A stretch of DNA of 64,000 nucleotides from Pseudomonas knackmussii B13 (GCF_000689415.1 NZ_HG322950.1:1798001-1862000), one strand, 5' to 3'; counted from the first letter of the stretch, positions 52,052-61,420 are shown. The notes: generated from the sequence alone by a model not told the origin. A program made the numbers and translations.

Positions 52052-53335
52052 TTACACGCCCAGCTTGTCACGCAGGCTGTAGTACCAGGCGCCGATCGCG
52101 GAGAACGGAACCTGGAACATGCGACCGCCCGGGAACGGGTAGTGCGGCAGGTCGGCGAAAGCGTCGAAACGCTCGGCCTGGCCACGCAGCGCCTCGGCCA
52201 GAACCTTGCCGGCGAGGTGGGTGTAGGTCACGCCGTGGCCGGAGCAGCCCTGGGAGTAGTAGATGTTGTCGCCGATACGGCCCACTTGCGGCAGACGCGA
52301 GAGGGTCAGCAGGAAGTTGCCGGTCCAGGCGAAGTCGATCTTCACGTTCTTCAGTTGCGGGAACACTTTCAGCATCTTCGGACGAATGATCGCCTCGATG
52401 TTCGACGGATCGCGCGCACCGTAGACCACGCCGCCACCGAAGATCAGGCGGTTGTCGCCGGTCAGACGGTAGTAGTCCAGCAGGTAGTTGCAGTCCTCGA
52501 CGCAATAGTCTTGCGGCAGCAGGGACTTGGCCAGGTCGGCGCTCAGCGGCTCGGTGGTGATCACCTGGGTGCCGCACGGCATGGACTTGGAGGCCAGTTC
52601 CGGCACCAGGCCGCCCAGGTAGGCGTTACCGGCAACCACAACGAACTTCGCCTTCACGCGGCCTTGCGGGGTGTGAACCACCGGGTTGGCTCCGCGATCG
52701 ATGCGCACGGCGGGGCTCTGTTCGTGAATCACGCCGCCGAGCGATTCCACGGCTGCCGCTTCGCCCAGGGCGAGGTTCAGCGGGTGGATGTGGCCGCCGC
52801 TCATGTCGAGCATGCCGCCGACATAGCTGTCGGTCGCGACGATCTCGCGCATGCGCTTGGCGTCCATCAGTTCCAGCTGGGTGTGGCCGAAGCGCTCCCA
52901 GAGCTTCTTCTGCGACTCCAGGTGACCCATCTGCTTGGCGCTGAGAGCGGCGAACACGCCACCGTCCTTCAGGTCGCACTGGATGTTGTACTTGGCGATG
53001 CGCTCGCGAATGATGCGGCCGCCTTCGAAGGCCATCTGGCCGAGCAGTTGGGCCTGCTTCGGGCCGACGGTGCGTTCGATGACGTCGATGTCGCGGCTGT
53101 AGCTGTTGACGATCTGACCACCGTTACGGCCGGACGCGCCGAAGCCGACCTTGGCGGCCTCGAGGACGGTGACCTTGAAGCCGTTTTCCAGCAGGAAGAG
53201 GGCGGTGGACAGACCTGTGTAACCGGCGCCGATGATGCACACATCGGTTTCGGTCTCACCCTGGAGTTCCGGACGCGCCGGCACCGGATTGGCGGAGGCT
53301 GCGTAATAGGAAGTGGGGTAGGGAGTGTGCGGCAT
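52052..53335 (-). CDS. pauB: FAD-dependent gamma-glutamylpolyamine oxidase (PauB/PuuB type)
   Basis: A 427-residue oxidase of the glycine-oxidase/DAAO family. The FAD site is DVCIIGAGYTGLSTALFL with a second motif FGASGRNGGQIVN; the C-terminal part has YYSQGCSGHGVTYTHLAGK. P. aeruginosa encodes several PauB enzymes that oxidise gamma-glutamyl putrescine or related polyamines, and one lies next to the PA2778/PA2779 pair as here. Which polyamine it prefers cannot be read from the sequence. Confidence 0.87.
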   Translation of the reverse strand: MPHTPYPTSYYAASANPVPARPELQGETETDVCIIGAGYTGLSTALFLLENGFKVTVLEAAKVGFGASGRNGGQIVNSYSRDIDVIERTVGPKQAQLLGQMAFEGGRIIRERIAKYNIQCDLKDGGVFAALSAKQMGHLESQKKLWERFGHTQLELMDAKRMREIVATDSYVGGMLDMSGGHIHPLNLALGEAAAVESLGGVIHEQSPAVRIDRGANPVVHTPQGRVKAKFVVVAGNAYLGGLVPELASKSMPCGTQVITTEPLSADLAKSLLPQDYCVEDCNYLLDYYRLTGDNRLIFGGGVVYGARDPSNIEAIIRPKMLKVFPQLKNVKIDFAWTGNFLLTLSRLPQVGRIGDNIYYSQGCSGHGVTYTHLAGKVLAEALRGQAERFDAFADLPHYPFPGGRMFQVPFSAIGAWYYSLRDKLGV

Positions 53336-53478
53336 ATTGCACCTGTGTTTGTTATTTTTTACGAGACGGACGAATGCTACCTGAGTCGAATTCCGACGGC
53401 TAGTGCCTGTGCAAAATAATTTACGGAAGGTCGAACATAAAAAAATTCACTTTTTCAGTGGCTTAGCGAAAAAAGTGC

Positions 53479-53506
53479 TTGACGCTACAAAAGCGTCGCG
53501 TAGAAT
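53479..53506 (+). promoter_or_regulatory. Promoter of tRNA-Val
   Basis: TTGACG, 16-base spacer, TAGAAT, 14 bases before the mature tRNA, followed by the GC-rich cgcccc discriminator typical of stable RNA promoters. Confidence 0.8.
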
Positions 53507-53520
53507 GCGCCCCACACGAC

Positions 53521-53597
53521 AGGCACATAGCTCAGTTGGTTAGAGCACCACCTTGACATGGTGGGGGTCGTTGGTTCGAGTCCAATTGTGCCTACCA
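53521..53597 (+). tRNA. tRNA-Val(GAC)
   Basis: 77 bases with encoded CCA. The acceptor AGGCACA pairs with TGTGCCT; the D arm contains AGCTCAGTTGGTTAGAGC; the anticodon stem CCACC/GGTGG encloses TTGACAT with anticodon GAC; the T arm has GGTTCGAGTCC. Confidence 0.97.
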
Positions 53598-53620
53598 AAT
53601 CCGCTGCTTAGGCAGCACCG

Positions 53621-53651
53621 AAAAGGGCGATCCGAAAGGGTCGCCCTTTTT
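53621..53651 (+). terminator. Terminator of the tRNA gene
   Basis: AAAAGGGCGAtccgaaaGGGTCGCCCTTTTT, 23 bases after the tRNA. Confidence 0.88.
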
Positions 53652-53988
53652 GTTTTGGGCGATTTTTGGAAAGTCCAGCGGAAAGCGCCTTTCGGCCTGC
53701 AGCCTCAGGCCGGCTCCATTTTTTGGTATAGCACCAGCTCCTTCTCATACCCGGCCTGCTGCCGTTCGGTCATCGACGCTCCCAGGCAGCCGCCCTGTCT
53801 GAACCTGTTCGACCTCCTATATAGAAAGCAGAACGCAGTCGATAGCCATCAGTGGGGCGTTGTCGACCTTCGTCAGATGACCGCGTGGGTTGGCGATGTT
53901 GGAATGGGGGTGGTTGGATGCTGGAGGAGGGCTTGCTCGGCTGCGGGAGCGGCGGGAGATGGGGGTCGGGAGCGGCTTCTGACAGAGC
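53652..53988. other. Gene-poor stretch after tRNA-Val
   Basis: No convincing gene. A minus-strand 22-codon frame (MTERQQAGYEKELVLYQKM...) ends near 53706 and could be a remnant. The area has irregular codon patterns and lower GC patches, as often seen at old integration sites next to tRNA genes. I see no repeat of the tRNA 3' end that would mark an attachment site. Confidence 0.35.
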
Positions 53989-54303
53989 TCACTTCATCGC
54001 ATTGCTTTCTGCGCTTTCGATTTCGTACTGCCGGCATTTTTGCTCGGCACTGGCGAAGGCCTGGTCGGGCGTTTGGTTACCGCGATAGCCGAAGCGCAAG
54101 AAGTACCTCACTACTACCTTGGTGTCCGCATCGTACTTGCTGCTGCCTTGGTCGACGGCCGCAATGGCCTGCTCCTCGGTGGTGCCCTGGTCTCGATACA
54201 TGGCGCCGGCGCGAGCGAACAGCCCTATGCCCGTGCAAAACTCGGAGGCTTGGCTGCTTGTCGCAAGGATCAGCAGCATGACCAAGACGAATAGTTTCTT
54301 CAT
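53989..54303 (-). CDS. Small secreted protein of unknown function
   Basis: A 104-residue protein with a signal peptide (MKKLFVLVMLLILATSSQA) and a mature part of about 85 residues with two Cys (EFCTGIG and EQKCRQYE) that could form a disulfide. It contains RDQGTTEEQAIAAVDQ, a helical pattern seen in small Pseudomonas periplasmic proteins. No family assigned. Confidence 0.72.
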   Translation of the reverse strand: MKKLFVLVMLLILATSSQASEFCTGIGLFARAGAMYRDQGTTEEQAIAAVDQGSSKYDADTKVVVRYFLRFGYRGNQTPDQAFASAEQKCRQYEIESAESNAMK

Positions 54304-54503
54304 ATACGCTCATTGAGCCTGCTGGCGCGGATCCTAATAAGAGTATGGAGCCTACTAGGGCGGCTTGCCGGCCTCGCGGGTGCTTTTTCTCTGCGGGCAG
54401 TTGAGGGTGTTCGTCATCAGGGCTGCTTGCTCTATTGCCCTTTTGATTGGGGCAGGATGATCCTTCCGCACTTCATTCCGCGGATTAGGCTGCGTCGTAG
54501 GCG

Positions 54504-56378
54504 TCAGGCAACCTTGGAGTCGTGATGAATGCTGCTGAGCAGCGCGCGGATGGCGTTGCGCGGCATCGGCCGGCCGGTGAAGTAGCCTTGGATCAGCCGG
54601 CAGCCGTTTTCCTGCAGCCAGGCCAGTTGCTCGGCGGTTTCCACGCCCTCGGCGATGATCGGGATGTTCAGCGATTCGCCGATGCCGATGATGGCGCGAA
54701 CGATGGTCTGGCAGTCGTGGCGCTCGAGTACGCCGCTGATGAAGGAGCGGTCGATCTTCATCTTGTCGAACGGGAAGCGCAGCAGATAGTTGAGCGAGGC
54801 GAAGCCGGTGCCGAAATCGTCCAACACTATCTGTACGCCCAGGCTGCGTAGCTCGCCCAGGATGGCGACGTTCTCCTCGGATGCCTCCAGCACCGTGCTC
54901 TCGGTGACCTCCAGCATCAGGTTGCCCGCCGGCAAACCGAATTCGGCCAGCGTTTCCGCGACCAGGGTGGGCAGGGCGCGGTTGATCTGCAGCGGCGAGA
55001 CGTTCACCGACACCTTCACGTCCTGCGGCCAGCGCGCCGCTTCGCGACAGGCTTCGCGCAACACCCAGGTACCGATGGGGATGATCATGCCGTTCTTCTC
55101 CGCCAGGGGGATGAACTCTGAAGGCGGCACGCTGCCCAGTTGTGGATGGTTCCAGCGCAGCAGGGTCTCGAAGCTCGCGATGCACCGTTCGGGAGATTGC
55201 ACGATGGGCTGGTAGGCCAGTGACAGCTCGCCGAATTGCAGGGCGTTGCGCAGGTTGAGTTGCGGCGGGCTGTAAAGCGAAGGAAGACTGGCCTCAAGCT
55301 CGGGTGAGTACTTCTGCCATTTGTCCATCGGCAATCCGTGCGCGCTACGTTTGGCGAGGATGGCATTGCGTAGCACGCGGTCGGCGCTCATCTGTTCTTC
55401 TGATGTTGAGGCCAGGCCGGCAGTGACTTCCAGCGAAAGCGTGCGCTCCTCAAGGCCGAAGGGTTCGCGCAATCGGCTGATGGCGTTCTGGATCATCGAT
55501 GTCAGCTGTTCGCCTTCCAGCTGTTGCGGCAGCACTACGGCAAATTCGTCGGCGCCCAGGTGGGCTAGCAGCTCGGCTTGCGGGAAACAGTCTTCCAGGC
55601 GCCCGGCAAAAGCCTTGAGCAGGGCGTCGACGTCGCGCGGATCGAGGCCGTTGCGCAGTTGTTCGAAACCTTCGATGTCGAAGGTGATCAGCGTTGGAAG
55701 GCTCTCGCCGAGATGGTAGTGACTGAGCTTCTCGGAAAGCGCGCGCAGCAGGGCCTGGCGGTTCGGCAGGCCGCTGATGGGGTCGCGGTCGGTCTCCTGG
55801 GAGATCTTCTGGTCGCGCTGGATCAGTGCGGAGATGCAATTGGCGAGGTCGCACAGATGTCCTAGCTCGTCTTCGCGCACGCTGCGCGGCTGGGTATCGA
55901 CTATGCAGAGCACGCCCAGGGCGCGACCGTCTGCATCCTTGACCGCGACACCCGCGTAGAAGCGGAAACCCAGCGGGCCGGTGACTAGTGGGTTGTCCTG
56001 GAAGTCTGGGTGGCGGGATGCGTCTTCGACGATCATCACGCCGCCGGGCCGGAGGCTGCAGCGGGCGCAGAAGGAGTCTTCGCGCGGTGTGCTCAGGCCG
56101 TGGGGCAGGCCGCTGGCGGAGAGAAGCCAGGCGCGTTTGGCAGCAATCAGCGAGATGGCCGAAATCGGCACGCTATATAGATGTGCAGCCAGTCGGGTGA
56201 AGGTGTCGAACTGCGGGTTGGCCGGTGTGTCCAGGTAGCCGCTGCTATATAGAGATCGCAGGCGCTCCTGCTCGTCCGCCGCAACCGGGAAGAGTGAAGC
56301 GGGCTCATGCGACGCGGCGCTGTCGGAGGTGCGGGGTGGAAAAGGCATCTCCTTTCCCTGGGGCTCTTCGCTATGCAT
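54504..56378 (-). CDS. GAF-GGDEF-EAL protein, probable cyclic-di-GMP phosphodiesterase
   Basis: A 624-residue cytoplasmic protein. A GAF domain (about 45-200) holds FYAGVAVKDADGRALGVLC. A GGDEF domain follows whose signature reads LGADEF instead of GGDEF/GGEEF, so cyclase activity is doubtful. The EAL domain keeps the catalytic residues: Glu in SFETLLRW (an ETL variant), NVSPLQ, LEVTEST, LDDFGTGFASLNYL, KIDRSFI and EGVE. It most likely degrades c-di-GMP in response to a ligand or redox signal at the GAF domain. I start at 56378, with AGAGGG 8 bases before; an ATG at 56399 is poorer. Confidence 0.9.
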   Translation of the reverse strand: MHSEEPQGKEMPFPPRTSDSAASHEPASLFPVAADEQERLRSLYSSGYLDTPANPQFDTFTRLAAHLYSVPISAISLIAAKRAWLLSASGLPHGLSTPREDSFCARCSLRPGGVMIVEDASRHPDFQDNPLVTGPLGFRFYAGVAVKDADGRALGVLCIVDTQPRSVREDELGHLCDLANCISALIQRDQKISQETDRDPISGLPNRQALLRALSEKLSHYHLGESLPTLITFDIEGFEQLRNGLDPRDVDALLKAFAGRLEDCFPQAELLAHLGADEFAVVLPQQLEGEQLTSMIQNAISRLREPFGLEERTLSLEVTAGLASTSEEQMSADRVLRNAILAKRSAHGLPMDKWQKYSPELEASLPSLYSPPQLNLRNALQFGELSLAYQPIVQSPERCIASFETLLRWNHPQLGSVPPSEFIPLAEKNGMIIPIGTWVLREACREAARWPQDVKVSVNVSPLQINRALPTLVAETLAEFGLPAGNLMLEVTESTVLEASEENVAILGELRSLGVQIVLDDFGTGFASLNYLLRFPFDKMKIDRSFISGVLERHDCQTIVRAIIGIGESLNIPIIAEGVETAEQLAWLQENGCRLIQGYFTGRPMPRNAIRALLSSIHHDSKVA

Positions 56379-56562
56379 CGAGTATCCCTCTTGAGCCATT
56401 CCTGTCCCTGGTGCTGTCGTGGGCCGGTCGGGCGACGCTTGAGAGGCGTCCGGGCGGAACAGGCTGTCGACGAAAAAACAGTGTAGTTTGCCTGGCGAAA
56501 GTGGAGTGGTTCTGCCGCTCATGGTCGTGCTGCAAGGCTTGCGGCAGGTTTCTGGAGGTTCT

Positions 56563-57093
56563 ATGCGGGGTTGGTCGAGGTTGGGCGTGGCGCTGCTGGG
56601 AATGGGGGCAGCCTTTGTCGCGTGGTCGGCCGACGAGGGTGTGGTGAGCTGGCCGGCGGGGTGGCAGGTTTCGCGCTCGCCGGAGGCTCCGACGGATGAC
56701 GTGCCGCTGGTGCGCGAGCGGGGCGTCAAGCTGGCGGCTGACGGTACTCAGGTGCTTGTCATGGAAGTCACCCGCAGTCGCCTGGCGGCTTCGCATGATG
56801 TGGACATGCAGCGAGTGATCCTGCAGATGCGCAAGTCATTGCAGATTGATTTTCTTCGCCAGGGGCTCCAGGCGGCTTGTAGCAAGCCGAAGGATGCGAC
56901 CTTGGGAGGGTTGGCGGCGGTGGAGTTGATCTGCTCGGTGAGCCAGAACGGCAATGAGGTGCTGAAGCAGGTGTTGCAGGTGGCGGTCGGCAAGGAGGCG
57001 GCTTATTCGCTGAGCTATGCCTCCCCGGCGGCGCAGTATCAGGAGCAGAAGGCCGATATAGAGGCTGTGAAGTCTGCTTTGAAATTGCAGTAG
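56563..57093 (+). CDS. Secreted protein of unknown function, DUF4946-like
   Basis: A 176-residue exported protein; signal peptide ends near AFVAWSA-DEG. The mature protein begins VVSWPAGWQVSRSPEAP, resembling Pseudomonas DUF4946 proteins. Two Cys (QAACSKP, ELICSVS) may pair. The ATG at 56563 is preceded by TCTGGAGG. It lies divergent from the GAF-GGDEF-EAL gene. Confidence 0.75.
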   Translation: MRGWSRLGVALLGMGAAFVAWSADEGVVSWPAGWQVSRSPEAPTDDVPLVRERGVKLAADGTQVLVMEVTRSRLAASHDVDMQRVILQMRKSLQIDFLRQGLQAACSKPKDATLGGLAAVELICSVSQNGNEVLKQVLQVAVGKEAAYSLSYASPAAQYQEQKADIEAVKSALKLQ

Positions 57094-57110
57094 TAAATGC
57101 TGCAGATATG

Positions 57111-57138
57111 AAAAGCCCCGCTCGATGCGGGGCTTTGC
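57111..57138. terminator. Terminator between convergent small genes
   Basis: aaaaGCCCCGctcgatgCGGGGCtttgc. Confidence 0.85.
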
Positions 57139-57152
57139 GTTTGCCTTGGCGA

Positions 57153-57377
57153 TCAGGCGGCGAGCGAGGTCTGCACACGCTCGATAACGGCTTGCAGCGG
57201 CTCCGGGTTCTGATACTGCTGCGGATAAAGGCGCTCGCTGTGGCGGGCGATACCGTGCTCATTGACCAGCGTGAAGCTGAAACTGTCTTTGCGCGCGGCC
57301 ATGATGATGCAGTTGAGCGGGGCGAATGCCACCTTGAGGGTGCGGATCGCCTCCTGGATCTGGATGGTCTTTTTCAT
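57153..57377 (-). CDS. Small protein of unknown function, possibly DUF3509-like
   Basis: A 74-residue cytoplasmic protein (starts MKKTIQIQEAIRTLK). The middle FSFTLVNEHGIARHSERLYPQQY and the final helix recall DUF3509 proteins of Pseudomonas, but only loosely. The ATG is at 57377. The codon pattern and terminator support a real gene. Confidence 0.65.
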   Translation of the reverse strand: MKKTIQIQEAIRTLKVAFAPLNCIIMAARKDSFSFTLVNEHGIARHSERLYPQQYQNPEPLQAVIERVQTSLAA

Positions 57378-57753
57378 GTTGTCTTGGTCTTCCAAACTGT
57401 AACGGTGCTATAGACCGTTCGAATCGTAAAAAACTCCGGTCAATTGAGGATGCGTTAGCTCTGTGACTGGAATATGGCAGCGAATGAAAACTTCAGGTTG
57501 TTCGTCAGGTATGCGCAGGCGAAGGATGGCAATCCTGAAAGCTTCAGCTGCTGGCGTCGATCTGGCGATCCGAGTCGGGATCGAGCCTGGGAGGATGTCG
57601 ACGTTCTGCTGGCTATTGGCCGAGGCCCTGTGGATCCCAGTAGCGTGCCCAATCGGGGAGGTGCTGGGAGGGGCGACCTTGGTTCGTAACTCGCGGCGCG
57701 GATTCTACGCGATTGATCAGATTTTATTCAAGTCGAGTTTGTAAGGAAGAATG
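57378..57753. other. Non-coding or uncertain stretch
   Basis: Overlapping frames on both strands are open here, including a plus-strand 71-codon frame starting at 57474 (MAANENFRLFVRYAQAKDG). None has a good ribosome site or recognisable similarity. The flanks are AT-rich, suitable for binding by the MvaU protein encoded next door. Confidence 0.35.
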
Positions 57754-57779
57754 AAAAAGGGCGCCTTTGGGCGCCCTTT
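57754..57779 (-). terminator. Terminator of mvaU
   Basis: AAAGGGCGCCcaaaGGCGCCCTTTTTC on the minus strand, 6 bases after the gene. Confidence 0.88.
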
Positions 57780-57784
57780 GTGAA

Positions 57785-58144
57785 TCAGCTCTGCAGCCAG
57801 GATTCGACGGTTGCAGCGCCGTGCTGCTGTTTCCAGGCTTTCAGGGTCTTGTGGTTACCGCCCTTGGTCTCGATGACTTCACCGGACTGCGGGTTCTTGT
57901 AGACCTTCAGTTGGCGAGTACGGCGCGGCGCGACTGCTGCGGGCACGGCATTGCGGGTGCCATGCGGATCGAGAATCTCGACCACGTTGCGCAGGTTCAT
58001 GCCGTATTCGTCCATCAGGGCCTGCAGTTCGTCCTTGAATTCCAGTTCTTTCTTCAGGCTGCTGTCGCTTTTCAGCTTTTCCAGCAGGGCCAGTTGTTCT
58101 TTGAGCAGGCGCTCGGCTTCGCGGAATTCTGCAAGTTTGGACAT
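57785..58144 (-). CDS. mvaU: H-NS-like xenogeneic silencer of the MvaT family, MvaU type
   Basis: A 119-residue protein with an N-terminal coiled-coil oligomerisation region (MSKLAEFREAERLLKEQLALLEKL) and a C-terminal DNA-binding domain with KVYKNPQSGEVIETKGGNHKTLKAWK. The opening MSKLAEFR matches MvaU rather than MvaT. It binds AT-rich DNA and silences foreign genes and fimbrial and virulence loci. The AT-rich region upstream (58200-58270) may allow autorepression. Confidence 0.92.
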   Translation of the reverse strand: MSKLAEFREAERLLKEQLALLEKLKSDSSLKKELEFKDELQALMDEYGMNLRNVVEILDPHGTRNAVPAAVAPRRTRQLKVYKNPQSGEVIETKGGNHKTLKAWKQQHGAATVESWLQS

Positions 58145-58432
58145 TGATGCACTCCAGGAGGGTCTTTCCGAAACGCTTGCCGAATGAGTCGAGAGTGACG
58201 AATTCGGGATTCGGAATTTTTATGGGCGCGAAATTATTAATTTAAAGCGGCCGACTGTGCAATCTCTTCGCATGCCGTTTCTACTTCGTCTCAAGAATTG
58301 ACGAAGACCATTTCGATTGCCGACTTTATTGCTGACCCCGGATGCGCGGATAATTGCGTTCAATCAATAAAGGGCGAGCTCTTGCGAACGATCTCGCCCG
58401 CGTTTTGCGTGTGTTGTTCAAGAGGTAGAACG

Positions 58433-59266
58433 ATGTCTTCCCCGTTGTTGAGCTTGCGCCTGAATGGTCGTGACTTCTCGTGTCAGGTAGAGGGGGAGGG
58501 GGCGCCCCTGGTAATGGTGCACGGCTCCCTTTGCGATTACCGCTATTGGCAATGGCAATTACGCGGGCTGGGTGAGCACTGCCGGCTGATAGTGCCGAGC
58601 TTGCGTCACTATTATCCGGAGGCTTGGAGCGGCGAGGGCGGCGATTTCACTACGCACCAACATGTAGAGGATCTGCTGGCATTGCTCGACTGGATTGGCG
58701 AGTCGGCGCATCTGCTGGGGCATTCGCGTGGCGGCAATCTCTGCTTGAGGGTGGCGTTGGCGGCTCCCGAGCGTTTGCGCTCGCTGGTGTTGGCCGATCC
58801 GGGTGGCGACTTCGCGGCAGATGTGTTTCGTGCGGCAGGTATGGTCGCTCCGGTCGCGCCGGCCGAGCGCAATCGTTTTCGCGAGCAGGCGCTACAGCTG
58901 ATCAGGCAGGGCGAGCGAGAGGCTGGATTGCAGCTGTTCGTCGACACCGTGAGCGGTGAAGGCGTCTGGCAGCGGTCTTCCCGGCATTTTCGCGAAATGG
59001 CGGCGGACAACGCCATGACCCTGATAGGCCAGGTTGCCGATCAGCCTGAGCCTCTCTCGCTTGCGGCGTTGTCCGGTCTGGATGTGCCCACGCTACTGAT
59101 CAGTGGCGAGCGCAGTCCGGAGCCATTTCCCAGCGTGGCAGAGGCGCTGCACAAGGTGCTTCCGGTTGCTCAGGTGGCGCGCATCGCCGGTGCCTCGCAC
59201 GGGATGAACGCCACTCGTCCAGCGGCCTTCAATCGTGCAGTGCTGGGTTTCATCGCTACGCTCTAG
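58433..59266 (+). CDS. Alpha/beta-fold hydrolase
   Basis: A 277-residue hydrolase. The nucleophile is Ser in LLGHSRGGNLCL, the oxyanion-hole region is VMVHGSLCDYRYW, and the acid and His follow in LISGERSPEPF and GASHGMN. The ATG at 58433 has AAGAGG 10 bases before. It precedes thrS as in P. aeruginosa. There is no signal peptide; the substrate is unknown. Confidence 0.88.
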   Translation: MSSPLLSLRLNGRDFSCQVEGEGAPLVMVHGSLCDYRYWQWQLRGLGEHCRLIVPSLRHYYPEAWSGEGGDFTTHQHVEDLLALLDWIGESAHLLGHSRGGNLCLRVALAAPERLRSLVLADPGGDFAADVFRAAGMVAPVAPAERNRFREQALQLIRQGEREAGLQLFVDTVSGEGVWQRSSRHFREMAADNAMTLIGQVADQPEPLSLAALSGLDVPTLLISGERSPEPFPSVAEALHKVLPVAQVARIAGASHGMNATRPAAFNRAVLGFIATL

Positions 59267-59317
59267 CTGCCGCTCGTCAGTTTCGGCGAATTGCAGTACC
59301 ATGCACGCTTCATTTTG

Positions 59318-59490
59318 GCCTGGAGCTTCCGGGCCCCAATTCGATCTTCCAGTGATCTCCGTCCGCGCGCGAATGCGCAGGGTGCCGACAAGGCGCCTGC
59401 CACTGTGAGGCAGGCACGCCCGGCGGGCGACGCTTACTGGCACATCCCAACCCATGTGGCCTTTCGTAGGGGTCACCACTAGGAGAGGAG
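59318..59490 (+). promoter_or_regulatory. Structured leader region of thrS
   Basis: Contains ggcctggagcttccgggcc (59318-59336) and a gcctgccactgtgaggcaggc hairpin (about 59395-59415) before the AGGAGAGGAGG ribosome site. E. coli ThrRS represses its own mRNA through tRNA-like leader hairpins; similar control here is possible but not shown. Confidence 0.35.
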
Positions 59491-59495
59491 GCGCC

Positions 59496-61418
59496 ATGCC
59501 CATCATTACTCTTCCCGACGGTAGTCAGCGGTCTTTCGATCACCCGGTCAGCGTGGCCGAGGTGGCGCAATCCATTGGTGCGGGCCTGGCCAAGGCCACC
59601 GTGGCCGGCAAGGTCAACGGCAAGCTGGTCGATGCCTGCGATCCGATCGAGCACGACGCGACCCTGCAGATCATCACCCCGAAGGACGAGGAAGGGCTGG
59701 AAATCATCCGCCACTCGTGCGCGCACCTGGTCGGCCATGCGGTCAAGCAGCTGTACCCGACTGCCAAGATGGTCATCGGTCCGGTCATCGATGAAGGCTT
59801 CTATTACGACATCTCGTTCGAGCGTCCCTTCACGCCTGACGATATGGCGGCGATCGAGAAGCGCATGGCCGAGTTGATCGACAAGGACTACGACGTCATC
59901 AAGAAGATGACTCCGCGCGCCAAGGTCATCGAGGTCTTCAAGTCCCGCGGCGAGGAATACAAGCTGCGCCTCATCGACGACATGCCCGATGAGAAGGCCA
60001 TGGGCCTTTACTACCACGAAGAGTACGTGGACATGTGCCGTGGTCCGCACGTGCCCAACACTCGTTTCCTCAAGGCATTCAAGCTGACTAAGATCTCCGG
60101 CGCCTACTGGCGCGGCGATTCGAAGAACGAGCAGCTGCAGCGTATCTACGGCACGGCGTGGGGCGACAAGAAGCAGCTGGCGGCATACGTCCAGCGCATC
60201 GAGGAAGCTGAGAAACGCGACCACCGCCGCATCGGCAAGCAGCTGGACCTGTTCCACCTGCAAGAAGAAGCGCCGGGCATGGTCTTCTGGCACCCCAACG
60301 GCTGGACGGTTTATCAGGTGCTCGAGCAGTACATGCGCAAAGTGCAGCGCGAGCACGGTTATGTGGAGGTTCGTACCCCTCAGGTCGTCGACCGCATTCT
60401 TTGGGAGCGTTCGGGCCACTGGTCGAACTACGCCGAGAACATGTTCACCACTTCGTCGGAAAGTCGCGATTTCGCGGTCAAGCCGATGAACTGCCCGTGC
60501 CACGTGCAGATCTTCAACCAGGGCCTGAAGTCCTACCGCGATCTGCCGCTGCGCCTGGCTGAGTTCGGCGCCTGCCATCGCAACGAGCCCTCGGGCGCGC
60601 TGCACGGCATCATGCGCGTTCGTGGCTTCACCCAGGATGACGCACACATCTTCTGCACCGAAGAGCAGGTGAAGAAGGAAGCTGCCGACTTCATCAAGCT
60701 GACCCTGCAGGTCTACTCCGACTTCGGCTTCTCCGACATCTCCATGAAGCTGTCGACCCGCCCGGCCAAGCGCGTGGGTTCCGAAGAGCTGTGGGATCGC
60801 GCCGAGCGCGCGCTGGCCGATGCGCTGGACGAGTCGGGCCTGGAGTGGGAATACCAGCCGGGCGAGGGCGCTTTCTACGGTCCGAAGATCGAGTTCACCC
60901 TCAAGGATTGCCTGGGCCGTAACTGGCAGTGCGGGACCCTGCAATACGACCCGAACCTGCCCGAGCGACTGGATGCCAGCTATATCGCCGAAGATAACAG
61001 CCGTACCCGTCCGGTAATGCTGCATCGCGCGATCCTTGGCTCCTTCGAGCGCTTCATCGGTATGCTCATCGAGCACTACGCCGGCCTGTTCCCAGCCTGG
61101 CTCGCGCCGACCCAGGCGGTGGTGATGAACATCACTGATAAACAGGGCGAATGGGCGGAAGAAGTGGTCCGCCAGCTCGAGCAAAGCGGATTCCGTGCCA
61201 AGTCCGACTTGAGAAACGAGAAAATCGGCTTTAAAATCCGCGAGCATACTTTGCTCAAGGTTCCCTATCTCCTAGTTATTGGGGATCGGGAGGTTGAATC
61301 GAAGGCCGTCGCCGTACGTACGCGCGAAGGGGAAGACCTCGGCTCGATGCCGCTTTCCCAGTTCGTCGAGCTACTGACTGGGGCGGTTTCCCGGCGTGGT
61401 CGCCAAGACTTGGAGTAA
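59496..61418 (+). CDS. thrS: Threonyl-tRNA synthetase
   Basis: A 640-residue class II synthetase. It has an N-terminal TGS domain (ITLPDGSQRSF), an editing domain with HSCAHLVGHAVKQLYP, and a catalytic core with zinc ligands Cys in MNCPCHVQIF and His in RNEPSGALHGIMRVRGF plus a later His in MLHRAILGS. The C-terminal anticodon-binding domain starts near PTQAVVMNI. The ATG at 59496 follows GAGGAGG. It begins the thrS-infC-rpmI-rplT group. Confidence 0.98.
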   Translation: MPIITLPDGSQRSFDHPVSVAEVAQSIGAGLAKATVAGKVNGKLVDACDPIEHDATLQIITPKDEEGLEIIRHSCAHLVGHAVKQLYPTAKMVIGPVIDEGFYYDISFERPFTPDDMAAIEKRMAELIDKDYDVIKKMTPRAKVIEVFKSRGEEYKLRLIDDMPDEKAMGLYYHEEYVDMCRGPHVPNTRFLKAFKLTKISGAYWRGDSKNEQLQRIYGTAWGDKKQLAAYVQRIEEAEKRDHRRIGKQLDLFHLQEEAPGMVFWHPNGWTVYQVLEQYMRKVQREHGYVEVRTPQVVDRILWERSGHWSNYAENMFTTSSESRDFAVKPMNCPCHVQIFNQGLKSYRDLPLRLAEFGACHRNEPSGALHGIMRVRGFTQDDAHIFCTEEQVKKEAADFIKLTLQVYSDFGFSDISMKLSTRPAKRVGSEELWDRAERALADALDESGLEWEYQPGEGAFYGPKIEFTLKDCLGRNWQCGTLQYDPNLPERLDASYIAEDNSRTRPVMLHRAILGSFERFIGMLIEHYAGLFPAWLAPTQAVVMNITDKQGEWAEEVVRQLEQSGFRAKSDLRNEKIGFKIREHTLLKVPYLLVIGDREVESKAVAVRTREGEDLGSMPLSQFVELLTGAVSRRGRQDLE

Positions 61419-61420
61419 TC

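Noticed and set aside
57463..57744. Plus-strand 93-codon frame and overlapping 71-codon frame between the DUF3509-like gene and mvaU
   Set aside because: No ribosome site, no recognisable similarity and mutually overlapping frames; kept only as an uncertain stretch.
59267..59495. T-box riboswitch before thrS
   Set aside because: No T-box sequence (TGGNACCGCG-type) and T-boxes are rare in gammaproteobacteria; only generic hairpins are seen.
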